NCBI RefSeq assembly: GCF_015500075.1
Contig: NZ_CP045496.1
Span: 1,550,001-1,614,000, forward strand
Direction: 5' to 3'
Source: Mesorhizobium sp. INR15
GTDB taxonomy: Bacteria; Pseudomonadota; Alphaproteobacteria; Rhizobiales; Rhizobiaceae
Length of the DNA stretch: 64,000 nucleotides
The translations under genes and the position numbers were made by a program. Positions 17,498 through 25,166 of the stretch are shown here, piece after piece; position 1 is the stretch's first letter, and every line of letters begins with the position of its first letter. The notes beneath the pieces were generated by a model. The model was not told where the DNA came from and did no database searches. It was given only the letters and a program-made list of their open reading frames with translations.

Positions 17498-18283
17498 ATG
17501 CCGGGGGAGGAGAAGCACGGGTTGGGCGGCTTGGCGGAACCGATCGTCGATCATGAAATCGAAAAGCAGGACATGGCGGCGAGATCGAGGGGCGTGAACC
17601 GCCGCGGTCTCAGGCGCTGGGTCCGGCGCGGCTTTGTCGTGGCCGCTGTGCTGGCACTGATTCCGACTGTTCTGACGTTCCTCTACCTGCCCTCATTCGT
17701 GCATCCGGTCTCGACGCTGATGCTGAAGGATCTGGCGACATTTTCCGGCTACGACCGGCGCTGGGTGTCGATCGACGATGTGTCGCCGGTGCTGGCGCAT
17801 TCCGTGATCATGTCCGAGGACGGGCAGTTCTGCTTCCATCGAGGTGTGGATCTTGGCGAGCTAAGGGGGGTCGTCGACGATGCGCTGGCCGGCGAAGCGA
17901 CCCGAGGCGCCTCCACCATCACCATGCAGACGGTGAAGAACCTCTACCTCTGGTCGCGCCCGCTGGGCTCGGTGCGCAAAATCGTCGAATTGCCGCTGGC
18001 CGTCTATTTCGACGCGGTGATGTCGAAACGGCGCATCATGGAAATCTATCTCAACATCGCCGAATGGGGTCCAGGCATCTATGGCATCGAGGCCGCCGCG
18101 CAGCATCATTTCGGTGTTTCGGCAAAACAGCTGACAAGACGCCAGGCGGCGTTGTTGGCCGTCAGCCTGCCAAACCCGATCGCCCGCAATCCGGCCAAGC
18201 CGGGGCCTGGCCTGAAACGGCTGGCCAACCTTATCGAGCGGCGGGCAGGAAGATCCGGCGCTTATGTCGGCTGTCTCGACTAG
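17498..18283 (+). CDS. mtgA: Monofunctional peptidoglycan glycosyltransferase
   Basis: MtgA polymerises lipid II into glycan strands without transpeptidase activity. The protein has one N-terminal membrane anchor (FVVAAVLALIPTVLTFLYL) and the GT51 domain. The catalytic Glu lies in IMSEDGQFCFHRGVDLGEL. The other motifs are RGASTITMQTVKNLYLW, RKIVELPLAVYFD and KRRIMEIYLNIAEWGPGIYG. The ATG at 17498 gives 261 residues; ATG 17573 would give 236, closer to typical MtgA size, and neither has a strong ribosome binding site. It is divergent from the polyprenyl synthase. Confidence 0.93.
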   Translation: MPGEEKHGLGGLAEPIVDHEIEKQDMAARSRGVNRRGLRRWVRRGFVVAAVLALIPTVLTFLYLPSFVHPVSTLMLKDLATFSGYDRRWVSIDDVSPVLAHSVIMSEDGQFCFHRGVDLGELRGVVDDALAGEATRGASTITMQTVKNLYLWSRPLGSVRKIVELPLAVYFDAVMSKRRIMEIYLNIAEWGPGIYGIEAAAQHHFGVSAKQLTRRQAALLAVSLPNPIARNPAKPGPGLKRLANLIERRAGRSGAYVGCLD

Positions 18284-18425
18284 CGCCGGCAAAAAAAATC
18301 ACGGCGGCGCTGGCCAAAACGGCGTCAGGCGTGTATAGGCACCCGACTTTCTCAGATTCCGGCCCCTGAAACGGCCCTTTCACGAGGGCAGGCGGGGCTT
18401 TTTGACCATGTAGTGGAGCATTTCC

Positions 18426-18608
18426 ATGGCCGTTCCGAAACGAAAAACCTCTCCGTCCAAGCGCGGCATGCGCCGCTCGGCCGACGCTCTCAAGGCCCCG
18501 ACCTATGTCGAGGACAAGAATTCCGGCGAAATGCGCCGCCCGCACCATATCGATCTGAAGACCGGTATGTACCGCGGCCGTCAGGTGCTGACGCCCAAGG
18601 AAAGCTGA
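18426..18608 (+). CDS. rpmF: 50S ribosomal protein L32
   Basis: This 60-residue basic ribosomal protein starts MAVPKRKTSPSKRGMRRSAD and contains GEMRRPHHIDLKTGMYRGRQ. It is the usual alphaproteobacterial L32 form without the zinc-binding cysteines found in some other L32 proteins. It is located in the large subunit. The gene follows mtgA by about 140 bp, an order common in Rhizobiales. A strong intrinsic terminator lies 32 bp after the stop (18641-18672). Confidence 0.97.
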   Translation: MAVPKRKTSPSKRGMRRSADALKAPTYVEDKNSGEMRRPHHIDLKTGMYRGRQVLTPKES

Positions 18609-18640
18609 GACCAGCTTTTCCAATCTTTGAGCTATCGAAA

Positions 18641-18672
18641 AGACCGGCCAGTGGCCGGTCTTTTTGTTTTTT
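18641..18672 (+). terminator. Intrinsic terminator of rpmF
   Basis: A 9-bp perfect stem AGACCGGCC/GGCCGGTCT with loop AGT is followed by a T-rich run ending in TTTTTT. It is one of the clearest rho-independent terminators in the window and ends rpmF transcription. Confidence 0.95.
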
Positions 18673-19004
18673 ACATAACTGGTTTCCGGTCTTTTGACGA
18701 AACCAGTGCCCGCGGGTGTGATGCCGAGGGCCTGAACCCTACCCCTTGATCTGTTTCGATACGAAGCACTCCCTCGCAAATCTTGAGCGAAGGGCGTTTT
18801 CGCGCGCTGGCAAGAAATATGCTCGCCGAGTTCGTGCCTGTCGGCACCAAGCCTTCCCAAAAATCATGACTGCACCGGTTGGCCGCTTTCCGCTTGCATC
18901 GCCCCAAGTGAAGATCGTTTTTCGACGTGATGGGGATTGTGTTTGTAGGTTTCCTATGCAATTTTTAATTTTGTAGTCGTAAATCGACACAGATAGGGGG
19001 TTGT
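18673..19004. other. Gene-free stretch before the Lrp/AsnC gene
   Basis: Together with the terminator just before it, this makes about 400 bp between rpmF and the AsnC-type regulator. Only short overlapping frames are present. The 60 bp before 19005 is AT-rich (ATGCAATTTTTAATTTTGTAG) and probably contains the promoter and autoregulatory site of the Lrp-type gene. No repeat or RNA gene was recognised. Confidence 0.5.
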
Positions 19005-19511
19005 ATGTGGGATTTCGTCAGCACGAGTGATCTCGACGATACCGAGCAGGCCGTGCTCTCCCAACTCAAGGTCGACGGGCGGATGTCGAGTGTCGACATC
19101 GCCAAGCGTATCGGAGTGACGGAAGCGACGGTGCGGCGGAAAATGGCGCGCGTCCTTGAAGATCCGGATATCTGCATCCAGGCCGTCGTGCGCCCTTTGC
19201 GCAGCGACGTCGGCATTGCCGCAATTGTCGGGTTCGACGTCGACCGCGAGCACATCATCAGCGTTGCCAGAAAGCTGTCGGAATATTCGTTCGTCGACAG
19301 CGTCTACGCGATGACGGGTCCGTTCGACATCATCATCCAGCTGACCCTGCCGTCGACAACCAGTCTGCACGACTTCCTGGTCAGTGAACTCTCCAACGTT
19401 CCCGGGATCAAGGATTCCGAGAGCTACATGATCGGCCGCGTGTTCAAGCACAGTGGCCGGGCCTACCAGCGCAGCAAAACCGAAGAAAAAAAAGAGGGTA
19501 ACAATGGGTGA
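19005..19511 (+). CDS. Lrp/AsnC-family transcriptional regulator
   Basis: This 168-residue regulator has an N-terminal winged helix (LDDTEQAVLSQLKVDGRMSS, then VDIAKRIGVTEATVRRKMARV) and a C-terminal RAM ligand-binding domain (AAIVGFDVDREHIISVARKL, VYAMTGPFDIIIQL). Lrp/AsnC proteins sense amino acids and form octamers. The ATG of the next gene lies inside its last codons (8-bp overlap ATGGGTGA), so it is cotranscribed with, and probably controls, the downstream amino-acid importer and ureohydrolase. The C-terminal tail is Lys/Glu-rich. Confidence 0.92.
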   Translation: MWDFVSTSDLDDTEQAVLSQLKVDGRMSSVDIAKRIGVTEATVRRKMARVLEDPDICIQAVVRPLRSDVGIAAIVGFDVDREHIISVARKLSEYSFVDSVYAMTGPFDIIIQLTLPSTTSLHDFLVSELSNVPGIKDSESYMIGRVFKHSGRAYQRSKTEEKKEGNNG

Positions 19512-20361
19512 GTTCTTTTCCGCATCGCGTCGCCGTGTCCTGTCCCTGCTGGCCGCCGCGCCGCTTCTCCTGTCATTCGCATCCACATCTCATGCCGATG
19601 GCCTGATCGAACAGATCAAGCAGCGCGGCACCATCGTGGTCGGCACCGAAGCGGCCTTCGAGCCGTTCGAATTCGTGCGAGACGGTCAGATCGTCGGCTA
19701 CAACAAGGATATTCTCGACTATGTCGTCAGCCAGCTCGGCGTGAAACTGGACCAGTTGAACCTCCCTTTCCAGGGGTTGCTGCCAGGCCTGCTGGCCAAG
19801 AAGTTCGACGTCATGGCGACGTCCACGGGCATCAATGCCGAGCGGGCCGCGAAATACGCCTATACGCGGCCGACCGGATCCTTCGAGAACGTGATTGTCG
19901 TGCGCGCCGATGAAGAGCGCATCAAGAAGCCGGAGGACATCAACGGCATGGTGGTGGCAACGCAGCTTGCCTCTTCCGTGCAGCCGATCATCGAGGCCTA
20001 TGACAAGGAGCTCAAGGAGAAGGGCGGCAAGGGGGTCGGCGAACTGAAGCTGTTCACCTCTTTCCCTGAAACCCATGTCGCCCTGGCCTCCGGGCAGGTC
20101 GATGCCATCGTCATCGCCTCGCCTTCGGCGGCCGTGCTGATGAAGAACGTCCCTGATACCTACAAGGTCGTCGGATCGATCGGCGAATTCTCCTATCTGT
20201 CTTGGGTCGTGCGGCCGGAGGACAAGGATCTGCGTGAATTCATCAATGCCAAGATCGGCGAGATGAAGGACAGCGGCAAGTTGAAGGAACTGCAGCTGAA
20301 GTGGTTCGGTTTCGAGATGAAGACGCCGGCTGACGGATATCTGCCGGCGGGCGCACTCTAG
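19504..20361 (+). CDS. Polar amino-acid ABC transporter, substrate-binding protein
   Basis: This 285-residue periplasmic type II binding protein (SBP_bac_3 family) has a signal peptide at residues 1-31 containing SRRRVLSLL, a pattern that could also fit Tat export. The mature protein shows IKQRGTIVVGTEAAFEPFEF, LPFQGLLPGLLAKKFDVMAT and VDAIVIASPSAAVLM, typical of polar amino-acid receptors. A cationic or guanidino ligand is suggested by the ureohydrolase downstream. The start overlaps the regulator by 8 bp. It is separated from the permease genes by a large stem-loop at 20381-20458. Confidence 0.92.
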   Translation: MGEFFSASRRRVLSLLAAAPLLLSFASTSHADGLIEQIKQRGTIVVGTEAAFEPFEFVRDGQIVGYNKDILDYVVSQLGVKLDQLNLPFQGLLPGLLAKKFDVMATSTGINAERAAKYAYTRPTGSFENVIVVRADEERIKKPEDINGMVVATQLASSVQPIIEAYDKELKEKGGKGVGELKLFTSFPETHVALASGQVDAIVIASPSAAVLMKNVPDTYKVVGSIGEFSYLSWVVRPEDKDLREFINAKIGEMKDSGKLKELQLKWFGFEMKTPADGYLPAGAL

Positions 20362-20380
20362 CAGCGGTCCCCTTTGGTTC

Positions 20381-20458
20381 AGGCAATGCCTGGCGCGATG
20401 CGAGGGAGGCTGTTCCCATGCTGGAATAGCGCCTTCCCTAATGCGCCAGGCATTGCCT
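20381..20458 (+). repeat. Large stem-loop between binding protein and permease genes
   Basis: A perfect 16-bp inverted repeat, AGGCAATGCCTGGCGC (20381-20396) and its complement (20443-20458), encloses further partly complementary sequence. It can form one long hairpin in the intercistronic RNA. No T-run follows, so it is more likely an RNA-stabilising or partly attenuating structure than a full terminator. This is common downstream of highly expressed periplasmic binding-protein genes. Confidence 0.75.
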
Positions 20459-20475
20459 CTTCTTCGAGTTGAAGA

Positions 20476-21135
20476 ATGTTCCATTTTTCAAAAACCCTGA
20501 GCTTCCTGCCGCAATTCCTGACCGGCGCCGGGATCACACTCGGCGTCTCGGCGCTGGGGTTCCTGCTTGGGACGGCGATCGGCTTCGGTCTGCTTGCCTG
20601 CGGCAGATCGCACTGGCGCGCGGTCCGCTGGGTTGGTGCGTTCTACACCAGCTTCATCCGCGGCACGCCGCTGATCGTCCAGATCTTCGTGGTCTATTAT
20701 GTTCTGCCCGGCCTTGTTGGCATCGACCTGCCGCCGCTGCTGGCGGGGGTCCTGGCGTTGAGCTTCAACAGCGCCGCCTTCGTCGCCGAGATCCTGCGTG
20801 CCGGGCTGACACGCATTCCTATCGGCCAGTATGAAGCCGCCAAGGCACTCGGCCTGAAACCTGTTGTAACCTGGTTCAAGGTGATCCTGCCGCAGCTGTT
20901 TCGCGCCATCATTCCGCCGATGGTCAACGAGTTCACCATGCTGGTGAAGGCCTCGTCCATTCTGTCGGTTATTGCCGTGGTTGAATTAACCCGCACCGCG
21001 CAGAACATCATGAACATCACCTACCGGCCTGTCGAAGCCTTCTGCATCGCGGCGGTGTTGTATTTCATCGTGTTGTTCTCCTGCAGCATGCTGACCAGGC
21101 ATCTTGAGCGCAAGGCGCAAGGTGCGCGCGCATGA
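20476..21135 (+). CDS. Polar amino-acid ABC transporter permease
   Basis: This 219-residue inner-membrane permease of the HisM/GlnP type has about five hydrophobic segments and the EAA cytoplasmic loop (GQYEAAKALGLKPVVTWFKV, then ILPQ). That loop docks with the ATPase. The protein includes FIRGTPLIVQIFVVYY and FNSAAFVAEILRAGL, signature segments of the family. It overlaps the next permease by 4 bp (ATGA at 21132-21135), so a heteromeric channel is likely. No ATP-binding subunit is encoded nearby. Confidence 0.93.
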   Translation: MFHFSKTLSFLPQFLTGAGITLGVSALGFLLGTAIGFGLLACGRSHWRAVRWVGAFYTSFIRGTPLIVQIFVVYYVLPGLVGIDLPPLLAGVLALSFNSAAFVAEILRAGLTRIPIGQYEAAKALGLKPVVTWFKVILPQLFRAIIPPMVNEFTMLVKASSILSVIAVVELTRTAQNIMNITYRPVEAFCIAAVLYFIVLFSCSMLTRHLERKAQGARA

Positions 21136-21806
21136 GCTTCGATTTCTCCGTCATCGCGGACAATTGGCAGATGCTCGCGAAGGGTTTCGGCAACACGGTG
21201 CTGATGTGCGCTATGGCGTTGCCGCTGGGCTTCTCGGCGGGCACCGTTCTGGCCCTCATCAGGCTGCGGGGCGGCAGGCTGCCGGCAACGATCGTCGCGG
21301 CCTATGTCGAGATCTTCCGCAATATCCCGTTTCTGATCCAGATATTCCTGCTGTTCTACGCGTTGCCGATGTTCGGCATCCGGCTTTCGCCGGTTGTCGT
21401 TTCTATCGGCGCGCTGTCAGCCTATGCCAGCGCCTACTCGTCCGAAATCCTGCGCGGTGCGATTCAGTCGATATCGTCAGGCCAGGTCGAGGCAGGCTAT
21501 GCGCTGGGGCTGCGCTACCTCACCATCTTCCGCAAGGTCCTTGTGCCGCAGGTGATCGGCTACATTCTGCCCGCCGCGACCAACCTCACCATCACGCTGA
21601 TCAAGGAATCGGCGATCCTCTCGGCGATCACGGTGCCGGAACTGACCTACATGGCACAGAACGTCATCGGCCAAACCTTCTCACCGGTGGAGATCTTCAC
21701 CGCCATTGCATTGCTGTACTGGGGCCTGACGGCTCTTGTCGCGGCGATCTCGCGCAGCCTGGAGCGCAGGCTGCAACCCCATCTCGCGGCCCGCCGTGGC
21801 GCCTGA
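21132..21806 (+). CDS. Polar amino-acid ABC transporter permease
   Basis: This 224-residue second permease of the same importer has FRNIPFLIQIFLLFYALPMF and the EAA loop QVEAGYALGLRYLTIFRKVL, then VPQVIGYI. Topology is about five transmembrane segments. The start codon overlaps the previous permease stop by 4 bp. Together the two permeases complete the membrane part. Thirty bases separate it from the ureohydrolase gene, which has a GAGGAG-type ribosome binding site. Confidence 0.93.
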   Translation: MSFDFSVIADNWQMLAKGFGNTVLMCAMALPLGFSAGTVLALIRLRGGRLPATIVAAYVEIFRNIPFLIQIFLLFYALPMFGIRLSPVVVSIGALSAYASAYSSEILRGAIQSISSGQVEAGYALGLRYLTIFRKVLVPQVIGYILPAATNLTITLIKESAILSAITVPELTYMAQNVIGQTFSPVEIFTAIALLYWGLTALVAAISRSLERRLQPHLAARRGA

Positions 21807-21836
21807 TCCAAAAGCCTTTCAAAACGAGGAGACCCC

Positions 21837-22790
21837 ATGTCCAAGCTCACCAGCGCGCCGCGCGATGTCTTCCAGACATTTCTGAATTTCCCACTGGTCG
21901 AGGATCTCGACACGCTGAAGGCCGATGTCGCGATCATCGGCATGCCTTACGGCGACCCCTATACGATCGACGAACTGATCAATGACCAGACCAACGCGCC
22001 GACGGCGGTGCGGCGCGCCTCGCAGCGTATCAGCCAGTCGCTCGACCGCTATGACTTCGATATAGGCGGGCCGGTCTTCGATGGTCAGGACATCAAGGTT
22101 GTCGATGTCGGTGACGTCCCCGGCAATGCCGCCGACCATGTCGGACACTATAAACGCGCCGAGGCGGCGATCCGCAAAATCCGCGCCGCCGGTGCGCTGC
22201 CGATCACGATCGGCGGCGATCACGGCATCCCGATCCCGATCTTCCGGGCGCTCGACGGCGAAGGCCCGATCACACTGGTGCATCTGGATGCCCATCTCGA
22301 CTGGCGCGACAACGTGAATGGCGTCAAGGAGGGCTATTCCAGCACCATCCGCAGGGCTTCCGAAATGGCGCATATCAAGGATATTTTCCAGGTTGGCATA
22401 CGCGGCCAGGGCAGTGCGCGCACCGAGGAAGTGGAAGCGGCCCGCGCGTATGGCGCCAACATCATCACCACCAACGAGTGGCAGGATATCGGCACCGGGG
22501 CTCTACTCAAGCGCATTCCCGATGGCGGCCGCTACTATCTCACCATCGACGCCGACGGACTGGATCCGGCGGTCATGCCGGCCGTCGAGGGGCCGCAGCC
22601 CGGCGGCGTCACCTATCGCCAGACAATCGACCTGATCAAGGGGCTGTTCGCCAAGGGCGAGGTCGTGGGCGTGGACATCGTCGAGATCGCGCCAGCGCGT
22701 GACGTCAACGAGATCACCTCGATGACCGCCGGCCACATCATCCTGAATGTCATCGGCGCCGCTGTGCGCGCCGGTCAATTCAAGCGCTGA
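21837..22790 (+). CDS. Agmatinase-family ureohydrolase
   Basis: This 317-residue binuclear-manganese ureohydrolase of the arginase/agmatinase family removes urea from a guanidino compound. The metal ligands are visible in order: H of TIGGDHGIP, the Asp/His set of HLDAHLDWRDN, and the two Asp of TIDADGLDPAVMP. It also has a C-terminal EIAPARDVNEITSMTAGHI with the conserved Glu. The substrate could be agmatine, guanidinobutyrate or another guanidino compound. It lies in a unit with an amino-acid importer, so uptake followed by urea release is the inferred role. Sequence alone cannot separate agmatinase from related guanidinases. Confidence 0.9.
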   Translation: MSKLTSAPRDVFQTFLNFPLVEDLDTLKADVAIIGMPYGDPYTIDELINDQTNAPTAVRRASQRISQSLDRYDFDIGGPVFDGQDIKVVDVGDVPGNAADHVGHYKRAEAAIRKIRAAGALPITIGGDHGIPIPIFRALDGEGPITLVHLDAHLDWRDNVNGVKEGYSSTIRRASEMAHIKDIFQVGIRGQGSARTEEVEAARAYGANIITTNEWQDIGTGALLKRIPDGGRYYLTIDADGLDPAVMPAVEGPQPGGVTYRQTIDLIKGLFAKGEVVGVDIVEIAPARDVNEITSMTAGHIILNVIGAAVRAGQFKR

Positions 22791-22801
22791 GCAGCGGCAA
22801 A

Positions 22802-22832
22802 AATGCCGGCCGGGGCAAGCTCCGGCCGGCAT
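22802..22832 (+). terminator. Hairpin terminator of the importer-ureohydrolase unit
   Basis: A 12-bp stem, AATGCCGGCCGG with its complement CCGGCCGGCATT around a loop of about seven bases, lies 11 bp after the ureohydrolase stop. The T-run is short (TTGGTTC), so termination may be incomplete. It is the natural 3' end of the 19.0-22.8 kb operon. Confidence 0.7.
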
Positions 22833-22938
22833 TGGTTCATGCTGTCGCGCTCATATGTCGCCTGGTGGAACAACGAAAATTCTTGACGGCGTGACGGTGG
22901 GGCATTCTACAAAGGGGTGCCCCAAATGGAGACGCCAG

Positions 22939-23340
22939 ATGTTCGGTGCCATCCCACTGCTGATCGTGCCTTTCGTCCTCTACAATCTTGGACTTCTGGG
23001 AATATTCGGCAGCGGTGACGATCCGTGGGCGACCGAGATCCTTTCGGTCGGCATGATGTCGGGCGGCGTGTTCTCGATGACGCTCGGAGACCTGATGGTG
23101 CTGATCGGGCTGGTCTTCTTCTTCGTCGAGATGGTGAAGTCGACGCGCACCACGAACGCGTCGATCATGGACCACCTGTTGTCGACCCTGGTCTTCGTGG
23201 CTTTCCTGGTCGAATTCCTGCTGGTGAAAGGCGCCGCCCACTCCGTCTTCTTCACGCTGATGATCATCGCGCTGATCGACGTGCTGGCCGGATTCGCGGT
23301 GTCGATGCGGTCGGCAAGCCGTGACATCAACCTGAATTGA
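22939..23340 (+). CDS. Small four-TM membrane protein of unknown function
   Basis: This 133-residue, very hydrophobic protein has about four transmembrane segments: AIPLLIVPFVLYNLGLLGIF, GDLMVLIGLVFFFVEMVKS, LVFVAFLVEFLLVKGAA and TLMIIALIDVLAGFAVSM. The start ATG at 22939 has GGAG at good spacing; longer upstream frames overlap a terminator hairpin and are not credible. I do not recognise the family beyond a conserved alphaproteobacterial membrane protein. A large palindromic repeat follows its stop directly. Confidence 0.75.
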   Translation: MFGAIPLLIVPFVLYNLGLLGIFGSGDDPWATEILSVGMMSGGVFSMTLGDLMVLIGLVFFFVEMVKSTRTTNASIMDHLLSTLVFVAFLVEFLLVKGAAHSVFFTLMIIALIDVLAGFAVSMRSASRDINLN

Positions 23341-23349
23341 GGATGTTTC

Positions 23350-23473
23350 GATATTCAGGTGAGGCCGGCCTGCAAATGGCTGGTACCTGCGCTTCCGGTG
23401 CTCACGTACTTAAGTACGCTCCGCTCCGGTTCTCGGTATCAGCCATTCTCGGACCCGGCCTGACCTGAATCTC
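23350..23473. repeat. 124-bp imperfect palindromic repeat element
   Basis: The two halves, from GATATTCAGGTGAGGCCGGC inward and from the right end GGCCTGACCTGAATC inward, are inverted copies with scattered mismatches. They are centred on the perfect 14-bp palindrome CGTACTTAAGTACG (23405-23418). It sits between two converging genes. A fragment similar to its left end (GATATTCAGTGATGCCGGCC) is present near 31131. It looks like a dispersed Rhizobiales intergenic repeat that could act as a bidirectional transcription barrier. Confidence 0.85.
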
Positions 23474-23482
23474 AACACATCA

Positions 23483-23914
23483 TCAGCCCGGATCGGCGGT
23501 GAAGCCTGCCGCCTCGATGCCGGCAATGGCTGCCGCTTCGTCATTGTCGGACGTGTCGCCGGAAATGCCGACGGCACCAATGACGGCGCCGGCCTTGTCA
23601 CGGATCAGCACGCCACCGACGACCGGCAGTACACGCCCTCCGGAAACGTCGGAGATGCCGGTGATCAGGTGCGGGCGTTCCTTGGCGAAGGCTTCGACAC
23701 GGCGCGAACCCATGCCGATGGCAAGCGCTCCATAGGCCTTGCCAGCCGACATTTGCGGCCGCAGGAACGAAGCGCCGTCCTGTCGCTGGAAAGCGACCAG
23801 ATGGCCGCCTGCGTCGAGGACAGAGACACCCAGCGGCTTGAGCTTCAAGTCGGCGCCCTTGGCGAAAGCGGCCCCAATGATCTCGATAGCCTTTTCGAGC
23901 GGCAGTGCGGTCAT
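23483..23914 (-). CDS. GlcG/HbpS-family heme-binding-like protein
   Basis: This 143-residue protein of the GlcG/HbpS (DUF336) family has the pattern GVSVLDAGGHLVAFQRQDGA, then a conserved GKAYGALAIGMGS and VGGVLIRDKAGAVIGAVGIS near the C terminus. Family members bind heme or cobalamin-like ligands or are encoded beside glycolate and other catabolic enzymes. No signal peptide is seen, so it is cytoplasmic. ATG 23914 has CAGGAG upstream. No partner enzyme is adjacent. It converges on the palindromic repeat. Confidence 0.85.
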   Translation of the reverse strand: MTALPLEKAIEIIGAAFAKGADLKLKPLGVSVLDAGGHLVAFQRQDGASFLRPQMSAGKAYGALAIGMGSRRVEAFAKERPHLITGISDVSGGRVLPVVGGVLIRDKAGAVIGAVGISGDTSDNDEAAAIAGIEAAGFTADPG

Positions 23915-24119
23915 GACAATCTCCTGTTTGAAAAACGCGTCAATCATCGACCGCCAGCCCGGGGATAATAATCCCGGTCTTGGTTGAAATTGCTTCGCGT
24001 GAAGAGGCGGAATGGACGGTGTCGGGATCGTATGGATAGCGCCAGGGACAGGCGCTACACCGATACTATGGCGTTGCCACCAATGGGCTTCCAGAGCCGC
24101 GTTCCAAAATTGGGGCCAG

Positions 24120-24359
24120 TCAGGCGATTTTTTTCTTGGCGCGTGCTGGTTTTTTGGCCGGAGTTGCGGGCGCGTTGGCGAGGTCTTCGGCTTCCTTGGC
24201 GAGACGCAGGGCTCTCAGCTTGTTGGTCTTGGCCTGGCGGGCATCGCTCTCGGCGGCATATTCCGCCATCGCCTTCTGGCGAACGGTTGCCGCCTCTTCC
24301 TGCTTCTTGAAACGCAAGTCGGCCCGCGCACGGGCCGTATCCTTCGAGTTCTCAACCAA
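24120..24359 (-). CDS. Small charged protein of unknown function
   Basis: This 79-residue, strongly helical, Ala/Lys/Arg-rich protein begins MVENSKDTARARADLRFKKQ and ends in the basic tail ATPAKKPARAKKKIA. It has no cysteine, signal peptide or membrane segment. The composition is like nucleoid-associated or RNA-associated small proteins of Rhizobiales, but I do not recognise the family and a function should not be assumed. It lies alone between the GlcG-family and HxlR-family genes. Confidence 0.6.
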   Translation of the reverse strand: MVENSKDTARARADLRFKKQEEAATVRQKAMAEYAAESDARQAKTNKLRALRLAKEAEDLANAPATPAKKPARAKKKIA

Positions 24360-24543
24360 GCGTTTGATCCAATCTCATAAAATATGATTTCAACGTCTTG
24401 ATAGCAGAGACGGCCTGTATTTGGGAAAATAAGTTGATCAAAAGCCCGCACCGCGCCGGGAGCATGCGCTGCCGATTGAATATTCGAAAGAGACGAGAAG
24501 CGACGATCAAGAGCCTCACGCCTTCCGGAGACTGATGGCGGAT

Positions 24544-25065
24544 TCAGGCCGGTGCATCGGCGGCGCGCGCGTTACGGGCGACCACGGCCTCGTAGCCGGC
24601 TTGCAGCATCGCCCGAACAGTGGGTTCGGCTGAAGGCGCGGCAGGGGTGCCCAGATGGTCGTGACGCAGCTCATCCATGAACCTGTCCCACAGCGGCGGG
24701 CCACCGTTTTCGAGCAGCTCGGCGCGGATCGACAGTTCATCGCTGACCGGCAGCCAGACCCGGCCCCAGGCACCGAGATGGGCCAGGATCGGCACCAGCG
24801 TGATCGCCATTTCAGTCAGGCTGTAGATCGCCTTCTGCTTGTGGCTCGGATCATCGGCTTTGGTCAGCATGCCGAGTGCCATCAGCCGTTTCAGCCGGTC
24901 GGCGAGAATGTTCGATGCGATGCCTTCCATCGATCCGTTGAGCAGCTCGCGAAAATGGCGCCTGCCGCCGAAAATCATGTCGCGCAGGATGATCAGGCTC
25001 CAGCGGTCGCCGAACACTTCCAGCGACAGATTGATCGGGCAGCCAGATCGGCGATCCAAGCTCAT
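24544..25065 (-). CDS. HxlR-family winged-helix regulator
   Basis: This 173-residue regulator has the HxlR pattern near the N terminus: CPINLSLEVFGDRWSLIILR, FRELLNGSMEGIASNILADR and LKRLMALGMLTKA. The C-terminal extension beyond the 100-residue core (to PAAPSAEPTVRAML) is longer than usual and may add a dimer or ligand surface. A conserved Cys at position 9 is in the place used for redox sensing in some members. It is divergent from an alpha/beta hydrolase (start 25167) with inverted repeats between. Confidence 0.9.
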   Translation of the reverse strand: MSLDRRSGCPINLSLEVFGDRWSLIILRDMIFGGRRHFRELLNGSMEGIASNILADRLKRLMALGMLTKADDPSHKQKAIYSLTEMAITLVPILAHLGAWGRVWLPVSDELSIRAELLENGGPPLWDRFMDELRHDHLGTPAAPSAEPTVRAMLQAGYEAVVARNARAADAPA

Positions 25066-25085
25066 GCGACTCTCCCACTAAAAAC

Positions 25086-25140
25086 CAGTTGCATTATCGT
25101 ATCAGTCTTACTATTGTGCAACTGATTGCAAAACGCAATC
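25086..25140. promoter_or_regulatory. Inverted repeats between HxlR and hydrolase genes
   Basis: Two symmetric elements lie in the divergent promoter. One is the pair CAGTTGCA (25086-25093) and TGCAACTG (25117-25124), 23 bp apart. The other is GATTGC-aaaac-GCAATC (25124-25140). Both are in a locally AT-rich region, as expected for operators of a winged-helix dimer. Which one binds HxlR is not known. Confidence 0.5.
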
Positions 25141-25166
25141 GGTTATTGAGATCAGGAACTGCGGAA

